A stretch of 64,000 bases of DNA, from the NCBI RefSeq assembly GCF_013137895.1, contig NZ_CP053538.1:991501-1055500 (forward strand), written 5' to 3'. Shown one piece after another: positions 43,623 to 52,034 of the stretch (positions within the stretch are counted from its first letter, which is position 1; each line of letters starts with the position of its first letter). The translations under genes and the position numbers were made by a program. The notes beneath the pieces were generated by a model that saw only the letters and a list, made by a program, of their open reading frames with translations, was not told the DNA's origin and did no database searches. This DNA is from Hymenobacter taeanensis (lineage in GTDB: Bacteria > Bacteroidota > Bacteroidia > Cytophagales > Hymenobacteraceae).

Positions 43623-44620
43623 TACTCCTCTTCCAACAGCAGCTGGTGGCGCTCGTTCTTCACGGTGTTGGCCAGCGTCCAGGGGATTTCCTGGCTGAAG
43701 GGGTGTTGCCGCACGGGGCAGTCGGGCATGTGGCAGTGCGAGCAGGCCGCGAAGGTGCAGGGGTCGGCGTGCACAAACATTTCTACCTCTACGTCAAACT
43801 TGCTGGCCACGAATTCTTCAATGCGGTGCACCTGGCCGTGGGTTTCATCGAGAGTGAAGTAGTAGGGCATGGTCACGTGGCAATCCACATGCAGATCGGC
43901 GCCGTAGCGCAGCACCCGTAGGTTATGCACGTCAATCCAGGAGGGCTGGCGGTGCGCCTGCAGCTCAGAAATCACCTGCTTCACCGTTTTCACGTCTGAC
44001 TCATCCATGAGGCCCCCAATGGAGCGGCGCAGCATGCGGTAGCCATTCACCACAATAAATACGCCCAGCACCAGAGCGGCGCCGGAGTCAAACAATACGT
44101 TGCCGGTAAACAGCACCAGCAGCAGCGCCGCGCACGATACTAGGGTGCTCACCGAGTCCATGTACAGGTGCTGCCCATCACCTACCAGTGCTACGGAGTT
44201 ATGCTGCCGGCCGGCGCGCACCAGCAAGAAGCCTACCACCAGGTTTACCACGGCCGTGAAGGCCAGCAGGGCCATGCCCCAGTCGGGCCGCTCTACGGCG
44301 TGCGGGTCAAGCAAAGAAAGAATGGCCGAGCGGAAAATATACACGCCGGCCGTCAGAATCAGGGCACCCTCAAACCCAATGGAGAGGTACTCAATTTTGC
44401 CGTGGCCGTAGGGGTGGTTTTCATCTTTGGGGAGGCTGGCCAGGTAGATGCTGTACAGGGCAAAACCACTCGTGACTACGTTGATGATAGACTCCAGCGC
44501 GTCGGTGAGTACGGCCTGGGAGCGGGTGAGCAGATAGGCGTAGAACTTAATTGCTACTAACACCACACTGACAACCAACGATAATAGCCCGTAGCGCGTT
44601 TTGAGGGGGAGTGAAACCAT
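43622..44620 (-). CDS. Cation diffusion facilitator (metal exporter)
   Basis: A 332-residue CDF transporter that exports divalent metal ions against protons. It shows six hydrophobic segments and the family signature SQAVLTDALESIINVVTSG in the second helix, HPYGHGKIEYLS in the loop, and HLYMDSVSTL (HxxxD) in the fifth helix. The C-terminal cytosolic domain has VHNLRVLRYGADLHVDCHV, and after it an unusual tail with four cysteines and three histidines (CTFAACSHCHMPDCPVRQH). The tail could be a metal sensor or trap. It is divergent from the Nramp importer; the 16-bp operator at 44731-44746 lies about 110 bases from its start. Confidence 0.92.
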   Translation of the reverse strand: MVSLPLKTRYGLLSLVVSVVLVAIKFYAYLLTRSQAVLTDALESIINVVTSGFALYSIYLASLPKDENHPYGHGKIEYLSIGFEGALILTAGVYIFRSAILSLLDPHAVERPDWGMALLAFTAVVNLVVGFLLVRAGRQHNSVALVGDGQHLYMDSVSTLVSCAALLLVLFTGNVLFDSGAALVLGVFIVVNGYRMLRRSIGGLMDESDVKTVKQVISELQAHRQPSWIDVHNLRVLRYGADLHVDCHVTMPYYFTLDETHGQVHRIEEFVASKFDVEVEMFVHADPCTFAACSHCHMPDCPVRQHPFSQEIPWTLANTVKNERHQLLLEEE

Positions 44621-44730
44621 GAGGACGTAACCGTGGAGCGAACAACAAAATTCAGGTAAAAAACCCGGTGGGCCACCGATGACACAACTTTTTGAAACAA
44701 AACCAGTAATTAACCTGTCTTAAAAATAAA

Positions 44731-44759
44731 TTTAGACTACCCTAAAATTGCTTACTTTG
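44731..44759 (+). promoter_or_regulatory. DtxR/MntR-like operator overlapping the Nramp promoter
   Basis: TTTAGACTACCCTAAA (44731-44746) is a 16-bp interrupted palindrome with TTTAG and CTAAA arms, the core seen in DtxR/IdeR/MntR-family boxes. It covers the -33 region of a promoter whose -7 element is TTACTTTG (44752-44759). A nearly identical box precedes the TonB receptor gene. Repressor binding when the metal is plentiful is an inference; no regulator gene of that family lies in the window. Confidence 0.65.
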
Positions 44760-44782
44760 TGATTTCAAGTACCCCTGACTCT

Positions 44783-46162
44783 ATGCCTCCAGCTATACAG
44801 CCTCCTCCCGTTACTACTCCTTCCGAAGCGGACACGCAGGCCGCTACCGGCTGGCGCCGGGCCCGGAAGCATAACTCGCTGGCCGAGGTATACGCCTCCA
44901 TTCGGGTACCCGCGCAAAGTGCTTCTTTTTGGCGCAAGCTGATGGCGTTCTGGGGGCCGGGCCTGATGGTGGCCGTGGGCTACATGGACCCCGGCAACTG
45001 GGCTACCGATATTGAGGGGGGCTCCCGCTTCGGCTATACGCTGCTTTCGGTAATTCTGATTTCCAATTTGTTTGCCATGCTGCTCCAGCACCTGGCAGCC
45101 AAGCTGGGCATTGTAACCGGGCGCGACCTGGCCCAGGCCTGCCGCGACCATTACTCTGCGCCGGTGGCCAAGGTGCTGTGGCTGCTGTGCGAGGTAGCCA
45201 TTGCCGCCTGCGACCTGGCCGAGGTAATTGGCTCTGCCATTGCCCTGAACCTGCTGTTTGGGCTGCCGCTCACCTGGGGGGTATCCATTACCATTCTGGA
45301 TGTGCTGGTGGTGTTGCTGTTCCAGAGCAGAGGCTTCCGGGTACTCGAAAGCATTGTAGCGGGCCTACTAACCGTGATTTTCGGGTGCTTTCTCTATGAA
45401 ATCATTGTCTCGAAGCCCGACTGGTTTGGCATTTTGGGTGGCTTGGTGCCGCAGCCCCAGATTGTGACCACGCCCAAGATGCTCTATATCGCCATTGGCA
45501 TTCTGGGGGCTACCGTAATGCCCCATAACCTGTACCTGCACTCCAGCATAGTGCAAACCCGGGCCTTCGACCAGGACGAGCCCGGTAAGCGCATGGCCAT
45601 CAAGTTTGCTACCATTGACAGCACGGTGGCTCTGTTCCTGGCCTTTTTCGTGAATGCGGCCATCCTGATTACGTCGGCGGCGGCCTTCCACCGCAACGGC
45701 CACCAAAACGTGGCCGACATTGCCGATGCACACCAGCTCCTGGCACCGGTACTGGGTGCCAGTGCCGCCTCTATTGTGTTTGCCGTGGCGCTGTTAGCCT
45801 CCGGGCAAACCTCTACCCTCACGGGCACACTGGCGGGACAGATTGTGATGGAGGGCTTCCTGGATCTTAAGCTCAAACCCTGGGTGCGCCGCCTGATTAC
45901 GCGCGGTATTGCGGTAGTGCCGGCCTTTATAGTGGCCTGGCTGTACGGGGAGAAAGGCACGGGTGAGCTACTGGTGCTCAGCCAGGTTATTCTCTCCTTC
46001 CAGCTGAGCTTTGCAGTGATTCCGCTGGTGCTGTTTACGGGCAGCAAGGCCAAAATGGGCGTGTTTGTAAACAAGCCTTGGCTACAGACTACGGCCTGGA
46101 GCGTGTCGGGCATTATTGTGCTGCTTAACTGCTACCTGCTGTTCCAAACCTTCTTCGGATAA
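44783..46162 (+). CDS. mntH: Nramp-type divalent metal (Mn2+/Fe2+):H+ symporter
   Basis: 459 residues from the ATG at 44783; an in-frame GTG at 44759 lies inside the -7 element and is rejected. A proline-rich cytosolic N-terminus of about 55 residues leads to eleven hydrophobic helices. Helix 1 carries the metal-binding DPGNW (YMDPGNWATDIEGGS) and helix 6 the MPH motif (MPHNLYLHSSIVQTR); these aspartate, asparagine and methionine ligands define transition-metal selectivity in the family. Import of manganese is the most common bacterial role; iron cannot be excluded. A terminator follows, and the operator at 44731-44746 precedes it. Confidence 0.94.
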   Translation: MPPAIQPPPVTTPSEADTQAATGWRRARKHNSLAEVYASIRVPAQSASFWRKLMAFWGPGLMVAVGYMDPGNWATDIEGGSRFGYTLLSVILISNLFAMLLQHLAAKLGIVTGRDLAQACRDHYSAPVAKVLWLLCEVAIAACDLAEVIGSAIALNLLFGLPLTWGVSITILDVLVVLLFQSRGFRVLESIVAGLLTVIFGCFLYEIIVSKPDWFGILGGLVPQPQIVTTPKMLYIAIGILGATVMPHNLYLHSSIVQTRAFDQDEPGKRMAIKFATIDSTVALFLAFFVNAAILITSAAAFHRNGHQNVADIADAHQLLAPVLGASAASIVFAVALLASGQTSTLTGTLAGQIVMEGFLDLKLKPWVRRLITRGIAVVPAFIVAWLYGEKGTGELLVLSQVILSFQLSFAVIPLVLFTGSKAKMGVFVNKPWLQTTAWSVSGIIVLLNCYLLFQTFFG

Positions 46163-46166
46163 AACG

Positions 46167-46205
46167 AAAGCGCTGCTGTTGGCCTGGCCAAAGCAGCGCT
46201 TTTTT
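46167..46205 (+). terminator. Terminator after the Nramp gene
   Basis: AAAGCGCTGCT (46167-46177) pairs with AGCAGCGCTTT (46192-46202); GGCC elements fold in the loop, and six T residues end the structure. Confidence 0.88.
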
Positions 46206-46216
46206 GAGATTATACT

Positions 46217-46232
46217 TTTAGACGAGGCTAAA
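46217..46232 (+). promoter_or_regulatory. Second DtxR/MntR-like operator, before the TonB receptor gene
   Basis: TTTAGACGAGGCTAAA shares 12 of 16 positions with the box before the Nramp gene (TTTAGAC and CTAAA identical, the four middle bases different). It lies in an AT-rich leader 72 bases before the receptor ATG at 46304. No exact -7 element is seen downstream. Confidence 0.6.
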
Positions 46233-46303
46233 TATTTATTTACCCCAGTTTAAATATTCTCGTTGCCACCTCTCAACTAGTACATCTTCCAACGCACTGC
46301 GCT

Positions 46304-48778
46304 ATGAAACTCACTTACTTTCTGCTGCTTACGTTTGTTCTTAGCTGCTACAGCCAAGTGGCGTCAGCCCAGGCTACGGGTAGCATATGGGGGCAGGTAC
46401 TGGCCGAGGGCAAGCCCTTGGAACTGGCCACCGTGGTGCTCCCCGGCAACCGCCTGGGTACCGCCACCGACGCCAAGGGCCATTTTGTGCTCGATGGGGT
46501 ACCGGCAGGCAGCCAAGAAGTAGTGATTTCAAGCATTGGGTTCCAGGGCCAGCGGCAGCGCCTGACGGTGGTGGCGGGCCAAACCCACAGCGTACACGTG
46601 CAGCTTACTCCCACGCCGGCAGCCTTGCAGGAAGTGGTAGTAACGGGAGTTTCACGGACTACGGAGCTGCGCAAGAGCCCCGTACCTATTGCCGTTCTCA
46701 GTCGGCGGGAGGTGAACCTCAACGGCAGCAGCAACGTGATTGACGCCGCCGTGAAGGGTGTGCCCGGCCTCAGCGCCGTTACCACAGGGCCCAATATCTC
46801 TAAGCCCTTCATCAGGGGGCTCGGCTACAACCGGGTGCTCACCCTCTACAACGGCCTACGTCAGGAAGGCCAGCAGTGGGGTGATGAGCACGGCATTGAG
46901 ATTGACCAGTACGACATTGATCGGATTGAAGTAGTGAAAGGCCCCGCTAGCCTGATTTATGGCTCCGATGCCGTAGCGGGCGTTATTAACATGCTGCCCC
47001 GCCTCCCCAACGGCCCCGCCGGCGAGCTGCACGGCGACGCCCTGACCGAGTATCAAACCAACAACAACCTGATTGGCACCTCCCTGGGCCTGCACTATAA
47101 CCGCAACGGCTGGCAGTACGCGGCACGGGGCTCCTACCGCCTGGCCCAGGCCTACCGCAACGCGCTGGAGGGCCGCGTGTACGGCACGGCTTTCCGGGAG
47201 CTCAACCTAACGGCCATGGCAGGCCTAGAGAAAACCTGGGGCGCTACCCAGCTCTACGCCACGCTCTACAACAACCTGCAGGAGATACCCGACGGCAGCC
47301 GCGACTCCCTGAGCCGGCGCTTTACAAGGCAGGTGTTTGAAGGTGAGCAGGACGACATCAAGCACCGCCCCCTCGTTTCCGATGCCGACTTGGCTACCTA
47401 TCGCATCAACCCGCTGCACCAACGCATACAGCACTACCGCCTGCTCAGCCGCACCCGGCTACGGCTGGCGCAGGGGGAATTGCACGCCCTGCTAGGGGCG
47501 CAGCAGAATGTACGGCGCGAGTACAACCACCCCACGGCACCCGCGCAGGCTGGCCTAGCCGTGGCGCTTAATACCTACAATTACGACCTGCGCTATGCCG
47601 CCCCAGCCTGGCAAGGTATTGAAGCCACGCTGGGCCTGAACGGCATGTACCAGACCAACACCAACCGCAACGCTACCGACTTCCCCATTCCTGATTACAC
47701 CCTATTTGATGTGGGCGGGTACTTCTTTCTGAAGAAAAGCTTTGGCAAGCTCGACCTCTCTGGGGGCCTGCGCTACGATACACGGGTACTGCGGTGGGCA
47801 GATTTCTACGTGGGAAAAAACCCGGCAACCGGTTTTCCGCAGCAAGTGGAGGGTCGCAGTGGCCTGGCGCCCCAGTTCTCCGCGTTTCGGGGTACGTACC
47901 GGGGAGTGTCGGCTAGCGTGGGGGCCACCTATAGCCTCTCCGACCGGCTGGTGCTGCGCGCCAACGTGGCCCGGGGGTATCGGGCACCCAATATCACAGA
48001 GGTTGGCTCCAATGGCCTCGACCCGGGCGCCCACATTGTGTACCTGGGCAACCGTAGCTTCGGGCCCGAGTTCAGCCTGCAGGAAGACCTGGGCCTTAGT
48101 GCTTACCTCCCCGATGCGGAGCTGAGTGCCAGCGTTTTCCACAACGCCATCAACAACTACATCTACCAGGCCCGCCTGAATGGCCCCGACGGACAACCCG
48201 TGATTATTGTGCCCGGCAACGCCACCTACCAGTACCAGCAGGGCCGGGCATTGCTATACGGTGCTGAGGCCACAGTAAATCTGCACCCGCGGGCGCTGCC
48301 CAGCCTGACGCTCAGCAATAGCTTAGCTTACGTTACGGGCCTCAACCGCGAAGCGCAACTGCTGGAAGCCAACGGTGCTGCCGCCAAATACCTGCCCCTT
48401 ATCCCGCCCTTGCGCACCCGCTCTGAAGCCCGCCTCACCAGCCAGCAACCCTGGGGCCACTTGGTGCACGCCTACGTGCGGGCCGTGCTAGACTATAATG
48501 CGCCGCAAAACCGCTTTTACGCCGTTGATAACACTGAAACCCGCACGGCGGGCTATGCCCTGCTGGGCGTAGGCCTGGGTACTGGCCTAGCTACCGGCCC
48601 CGAGAAGCGGGAATGGCTGCAGCTTTTTGTGCAGCTTGATAATGCCCTGAACACCACGTACCAGTCGCACCTTAACCGGCTGAAATACTTTGAATACTAC
48701 GCGGCCTCTCCTACGGGGCGGCGGGGCATTTACAACCAGGGGCGCAACTTCAGCCTGAAAATAACAATGGCGTTCTAG
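46304..48778 (+). CDS. TonB-dependent receptor, probable metal uptake (ZnuD/MnoT-like)
   Basis: An 824-residue outer-membrane receptor. A signal peptide (1-23, ending ASAQA) precedes a carboxypeptidase-D-like domain (about 27-108). The plug (about 115-235) contains LQEVVVTGVSRTTELRKSPVPI, KPFIRGLGYNRVLTLYNGLRQEG, QWGDEHGIEIDQYDIDRIEVVKGP and SLIYGSDAVAGVINML. A 22-strand barrel follows, ending in NFSLKITMAF. The NRV...G...WGDEHG segment resembles the plug of zinc and manganese receptors (ZnuD, MnoT). With the shared operator and the Nramp gene just upstream, uptake of manganese or another divalent metal is the best guess. Confidence 0.88.
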   Translation: MKLTYFLLLTFVLSCYSQVASAQATGSIWGQVLAEGKPLELATVVLPGNRLGTATDAKGHFVLDGVPAGSQEVVISSIGFQGQRQRLTVVAGQTHSVHVQLTPTPAALQEVVVTGVSRTTELRKSPVPIAVLSRREVNLNGSSNVIDAAVKGVPGLSAVTTGPNISKPFIRGLGYNRVLTLYNGLRQEGQQWGDEHGIEIDQYDIDRIEVVKGPASLIYGSDAVAGVINMLPRLPNGPAGELHGDALTEYQTNNNLIGTSLGLHYNRNGWQYAARGSYRLAQAYRNALEGRVYGTAFRELNLTAMAGLEKTWGATQLYATLYNNLQEIPDGSRDSLSRRFTRQVFEGEQDDIKHRPLVSDADLATYRINPLHQRIQHYRLLSRTRLRLAQGELHALLGAQQNVRREYNHPTAPAQAGLAVALNTYNYDLRYAAPAWQGIEATLGLNGMYQTNTNRNATDFPIPDYTLFDVGGYFFLKKSFGKLDLSGGLRYDTRVLRWADFYVGKNPATGFPQQVEGRSGLAPQFSAFRGTYRGVSASVGATYSLSDRLVLRANVARGYRAPNITEVGSNGLDPGAHIVYLGNRSFGPEFSLQEDLGLSAYLPDAELSASVFHNAINNYIYQARLNGPDGQPVIIVPGNATYQYQQGRALLYGAEATVNLHPRALPSLTLSNSLAYVTGLNREAQLLEANGAAAKYLPLIPPLRTRSEARLTSQQPWGHLVHAYVRAVLDYNAPQNRFYAVDNTETRTAGYALLGVGLGTGLATGPEKREWLQLFVQLDNALNTTYQSHLNRLKYFEYYAASPTGRRGIYNQGRNFSLKITMAF

Positions 48779-48835
48779 GCCACTTCCGGGGCGTTTGCGT
48801 AGGGGCGGGATACACACCTCTTTTCCTCTCCCCTC

Positions 48836-49684
48836 ATGATTACACGCTATACTCTGCTACTAGTGGCTCTGCTTTGGCCCCTGGCCCTAATGGCCCAGCA
48901 GACGCCGCCCGGCCCGCGGTACACGCTATTTCGGCCGGTGCCCCGGAGCCAGATGCGCCCCCTCACCCCCGACCGCCCCGGCGTGACGGAAAGCCCGTTC
49001 ACTCTGGATGCCGGCCACTTCATGTTTGAGTCAGACCTGGCCCGGTACATAGGTAGCCGCCCCGGCGCAACGTCGCACACCCGCTCTTACCGCCTCGATG
49101 CCCTTAGCCTCAAGCTAGGCCTCTCCGACCAAACTGATCTGCAGCTCTTCGTGGACCCTTACGTAATTGAGAAGCAGTGGCCCGACGGCGGCGGTCCGCC
49201 CGAGCGACAGGCTGGGTTCGGCGACATCACAGTGCGGGTAAAACGTAATCTTATCGGCAACGACTCCACGCGCGGGCCGCTGGCGCTGGGGCTCATTGGC
49301 TATGTTTTGCTGCCCACGGGAAAGAAGGTAGGTGAAGGTGGCCTAGAGTATGGCCTGTTGGTGCCCGCCACGTATGCCCTCTCCGACAATTGGAACCTCA
49401 GTGGGCAATTGGCTTCCCGCCTTAACTACGACCGGGAAGCCAGCCAGCATTACGTTGAGCTAGCGCCTTCCCTTAACCTGGATCATAGCTTCCGGCCTTG
49501 GCTAACCGGCTTTGTGGAGGCCGTCACGATTCATGATTTTCGGGAGCCCAAGTGGAGTACAGCTTTGAATTTCGGACCGGTGTTCTTACTTGGTAAAAAC
49601 GCTCAACTAGACGTTGGCCGCCACCTGGCCCTTACCCGCGAGGCCGACCGGGAGTATTTTGTGGGACTGGTACTGCGCCGCTAG
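48836..49684 (+). CDS. Outer-membrane transporter-like protein
   Basis: A 282-residue protein with a signal peptide (1-20, ending LMAQQ). It contains LTPDRPGVTESPFTLDAGHFMFESDLARY and then beta-strand pairs (SLKLGLSDQTDLQLFVDPY, GFGDITVRVKRNL, LGLIGYVLLPTGKK), the pattern of the MetA-pathway/transporter family (PF13557). It ends READREYFVGLVLRR. It lies 57 bases after the TonB receptor on the same strand, so the pair is probably one transcript under the metal-type operator, and a terminator follows. A barrel with an auxiliary or unrelated permeability role is likely; the substrate is not visible. Confidence 0.75.
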   Translation: MITRYTLLLVALLWPLALMAQQTPPGPRYTLFRPVPRSQMRPLTPDRPGVTESPFTLDAGHFMFESDLARYIGSRPGATSHTRSYRLDALSLKLGLSDQTDLQLFVDPYVIEKQWPDGGGPPERQAGFGDITVRVKRNLIGNDSTRGPLALGLIGYVLLPTGKKVGEGGLEYGLLVPATYALSDNWNLSGQLASRLNYDREASQHYVELAPSLNLDHSFRPWLTGFVEAVTIHDFREPKWSTALNFGPVFLLGKNAQLDVGRHLALTREADREYFVGLVLRR

Positions 49685-49700
49685 GCGTGCATTCACGAAT

Positions 49701-49734
49701 AAGGCCCCCCGCTGTTACTGCAGCAGGGGGCCTT
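49701..49734. terminator. Hairpin terminator between convergent genes
   Basis: AAGGCCCCCCGCTG and CAGCAGGGGGCCTT pair around a short loop with one bulge. It is GC-rich with a weak T run, and lies between the metal island and the SPW-type gene. Confidence 0.7.
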
Positions 49735-49766
49735 GCGCATAATGAGGGCAGTAGCCCAGGAGAGGC

Positions 49767-50138
49767 TTATTGATCGGTCATGAGGCTGCGGGTATTGGCT
49801 TTCCAATCGGTGATAAACCACGTGACTACTGACACCACACCAAGCACCCAAAAGAGATTACGCTCGGCGCTGCCCGCCTTAAAATCAAACAGGAAGGGGG
49901 CTACCAGCAGGGCCAGGCCCGTGAGCAGGTCGAGCCAGCCGTGAACAGGAAAGGGAATAACCTTGATCAGACCGAGCTTAAAGTCAGTGAGGAGAGTGAC
50001 TAGCAGGTAGCCGCCAGCCATTACGAAACAAGCAATATCAACAGCTGGCACCAAGTCAAACATGATGGGGGCCATGGTAAGAGTGGTGATGAACGCTATA
50101 TCAACAACGCCGTGGGCGGCCGGAGACATGATTTTCAT
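49767..50138 (-). CDS. SPW-repeat-like four-helix membrane protein, copy 1
   Basis: A 123-residue membrane protein with four hydrophobic helices arranged as two similar halves, each with a conserved histidine (MSPAAHGVVDIAFI and FPVHGWLDLLTGLALLVAPFLF). This internal repeat matches SPW-type (PF03779-like) proteins of unknown function in the inner membrane. The charged C-terminus is TDWKANTRSLMTDQ. A paralogue lies upstream on the same strand (50291-50680), separated by a terminator, so the pair arose by tandem duplication but is probably not one transcript. Confidence 0.8.
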   Translation of the reverse strand: MKIMSPAAHGVVDIAFITTLTMAPIMFDLVPAVDIACFVMAGGYLLVTLLTDFKLGLIKVIPFPVHGWLDLLTGLALLVAPFLFDFKAGSAERNLFWVLGVVSVVTWFITDWKANTRSLMTDQ

Positions 50139-50234
50139 GAAATACTAGGCTTGAGGGGTGGAACCATGCTAAAGAATACGGCCTGGCTACCACAAGGATA
50201 CGGTTCACCTTATGCGCCGCACTCCAGGTATCAT

Positions 50235-50268
50235 AAAAAATCCCGCGGCGTACGTCGCGGGATTTTTT
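50235..50268. terminator. Terminator between the two SPW-like genes
   Basis: AAAAAATCCCGCG (50235-50247) pairs with CGCGGGATTTTTT (50256-50268) around GCGTACGT; six A and six T residues flank a GC stem. Confidence 0.92.
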
Positions 50269-50290
50269 CATTAGCAAGACTTACTCTGGC

Positions 50291-50680
50291 CTAGTGGTGA
50301 GGCATCATGTTATTCTGGGTGTGCGTGTGGGTGTCGGCGCGCCAGTCGGTCAGCATCCAGGAGCCCAGGAACACGATACCCATAATCATGAAGAAGTTAC
50401 GGGCTACAGTATTATCATCATGGAAACCGAAGATGAAGGGAGCTGCCAGCAGCGCCAGACCACTTATTAGCTCTAGGCCCCCGTGCATGGGGAAGGGAAT
50501 CAGGCGCATGAGGCCTAGCGGGAAATCAGTAGCCAGCGTAATGAGCAGGTAACCGGCGGCCAGCACGTAGCACGCCGTGGCATACGGCCCATCGAAGTTG
50601 AAGATTGTGGGCGCCAGAGCAAACAGGGCAATGGTGCCGTAATCAAGCATGCCGTGCATGCGGGGTGAAATGACTTTCAT
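50291..50680 (-). CDS. SPW-repeat-like four-helix membrane protein, copy 2
   Basis: 129 residues from the ATG at 50680 (MKVISPRMHGMLDYGTIALF), aligned with copy 1 by its start and by FPMHGGLELISGLALLAAPFIFGF and WMLTDWRADTHTHT. The C-terminal tail is histidine-rich (THTHTQNNMMPHH), absent from copy 1, and might bind metal. An upstream Met codon at 50734 was rejected because the paralogue begins with MKI/VSP. Function unknown. Confidence 0.8.
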   Translation of the reverse strand: MKVISPRMHGMLDYGTIALFALAPTIFNFDGPYATACYVLAAGYLLITLATDFPLGLMRLIPFPMHGGLELISGLALLAAPFIFGFHDDNTVARNFFMIMGIVFLGSWMLTDWRADTHTHTQNNMMPHH

Positions 50681-50785
50681 AGCTAAAAAGGTGTTAGAGA
50701 GAACGAACGCCTTTTTTACGCTTCTGAAAACCAAAGGATATAGTTGAGCTGCTGCAGTTTATCATCTCACACATGCAGCCACCGC

Positions 50786-52000
50786 CTATACCAGCCCGGG
50801 CAGGCGCGCAAACTCTCGCCCTAATATCAGCTGATCATCAGCACCTAGCCAGTCGCGGAGCACAGTGGCGTAAATACTACGAAAGTCGAGCTGGTAGCGC
50901 AGGTCGCCCTGGTCGAGGTTGAGCAGGTCGGGGGCCGCGTTAAGGATGCCCTGCTGCTTCAGCCCGCCCCCCAGCAGCAGCACATTGTTGGCGGTGCCGT
51001 GGTCGGTGCCGTTGCTGGCGTTTTGGCTCACACGGCGCCCAAATTCCGAAAACACCAGAATCAGGGTATCATCAAGGTTGCCGGCTTTCTGCAAGTCTTC
51101 GGTAAACGAGCCTAGGCCACTGCTCAGGTCACCCAGCAGCCGGCCTTGCTGCTCCTGCTGCCGCACGTGCGTATCAAACCCCGTGAGCGACACATAAAAC
51201 ACCCGCGAGTCAATGCCGGAATTAATGAGCTCAGCGGTGGTTTTGAGGCTCTTACCAAACTCCGTATTGGGGTACGCCACCCCCGACTTGTACACCTTGG
51301 AGGTTTGGTACAGGTACTCCGCCGAGGAAGCCGTTTCTGCCAGCGTTTTATACAGGTAATCCAGCTCTGAGCCGCTGGCAGCAGAAGCTTTCTCGCGGCT
51401 TACCTGAGCAATGAAACGGTTTTGGGTGAGCTGATGAAACTTCTCGGGGTTCTTGAGGGATAGGCCTTTGCGCAAGTTGCCCTTCATGGCCAGGCTCAGC
51501 GTGTCATCCAGCTCTAGGCCAGTATAAGGCAGGTGGCCGTCGGAGCAGGTAGCATCAAGGTAGCGGCCCAGCCAGCCCGTGCCCACGTACTTATCTGAGT
51601 CGGAGGCGCTCTGCCAGACGTCCATAGAGCGGAAGTGCGAGCGGTCGGGATTGGGGTAGCCCACGGCGTTTAGAATGCCCACCTTGCCCTGATCATACAG
51701 GCCTTTGAGCTGGGTCATGGCGGGGTTGAAGCCCAGGTCCTGGCCTAGCGTCAGGATGCCGCTCTGCTCCCGAATACCCAGCGTGGGGCGGGCCTTGTAG
51801 TACTCGTCGTTGCGGTACGGGATGATGGTATTGAGGCCATCATTGCCGCCGCCCAGCTGCACCACCACCAGCCGCCGGCCATTGGAGTTGCGCAGTGGCT
51901 GCAGGCCCTGGCGGTCAAGCGCGTGCAGGAACTTGGGCACAAACAGCAGGGAGCTGGCCAGCACCGAGGCCTTTAGAAAATCACGACGGGAAGTAGGCAT
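50786..52000 (-). CDS. DUF1501 family secreted protein
   Basis: A 404-residue protein starting with a twin-arginine-like signal (MPTSRRDFLKASVLASSLLF), so it is exported folded. DUF1501 proteins belong to the alkaline phosphatase/sulfatase-like superfamily; seen here are VVQLGGGNDGLNTIIPYRNDEYY, HFRSMDVWQSAS, FDTHVRQQEQQGRLL, LVFSEFGRRVSQNASNGTDHGTAN and LLGGGLKQQGI, with the D, H and T residues usual for the metal site. It is directly behind a DUF1800 gene (34 bases), a pair seen in many Bacteroidota and Planctomycetota. The substrate is unknown. Confidence 0.88.
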   Translation of the reverse strand: MPTSRRDFLKASVLASSLLFVPKFLHALDRQGLQPLRNSNGRRLVVVQLGGGNDGLNTIIPYRNDEYYKARPTLGIREQSGILTLGQDLGFNPAMTQLKGLYDQGKVGILNAVGYPNPDRSHFRSMDVWQSASDSDKYVGTGWLGRYLDATCSDGHLPYTGLELDDTLSLAMKGNLRKGLSLKNPEKFHQLTQNRFIAQVSREKASAASGSELDYLYKTLAETASSAEYLYQTSKVYKSGVAYPNTEFGKSLKTTAELINSGIDSRVFYVSLTGFDTHVRQQEQQGRLLGDLSSGLGSFTEDLQKAGNLDDTLILVFSEFGRRVSQNASNGTDHGTANNVLLLGGGLKQQGILNAAPDLLNLDQGDLRYQLDFRSIYATVLRDWLGADDQLILGREFARLPGLV

Positions 52001-52034
52001 AGGAAAGGGGTTTTAGGCAGCGCCAACCGTTTGG

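Noticed and set aside
44759..44782. GTG start for the Nramp gene
   Set aside because: It overlaps the -7 element TTACTTTG, so it would lie upstream of the transcript start; the ATG at 44783 is used instead.
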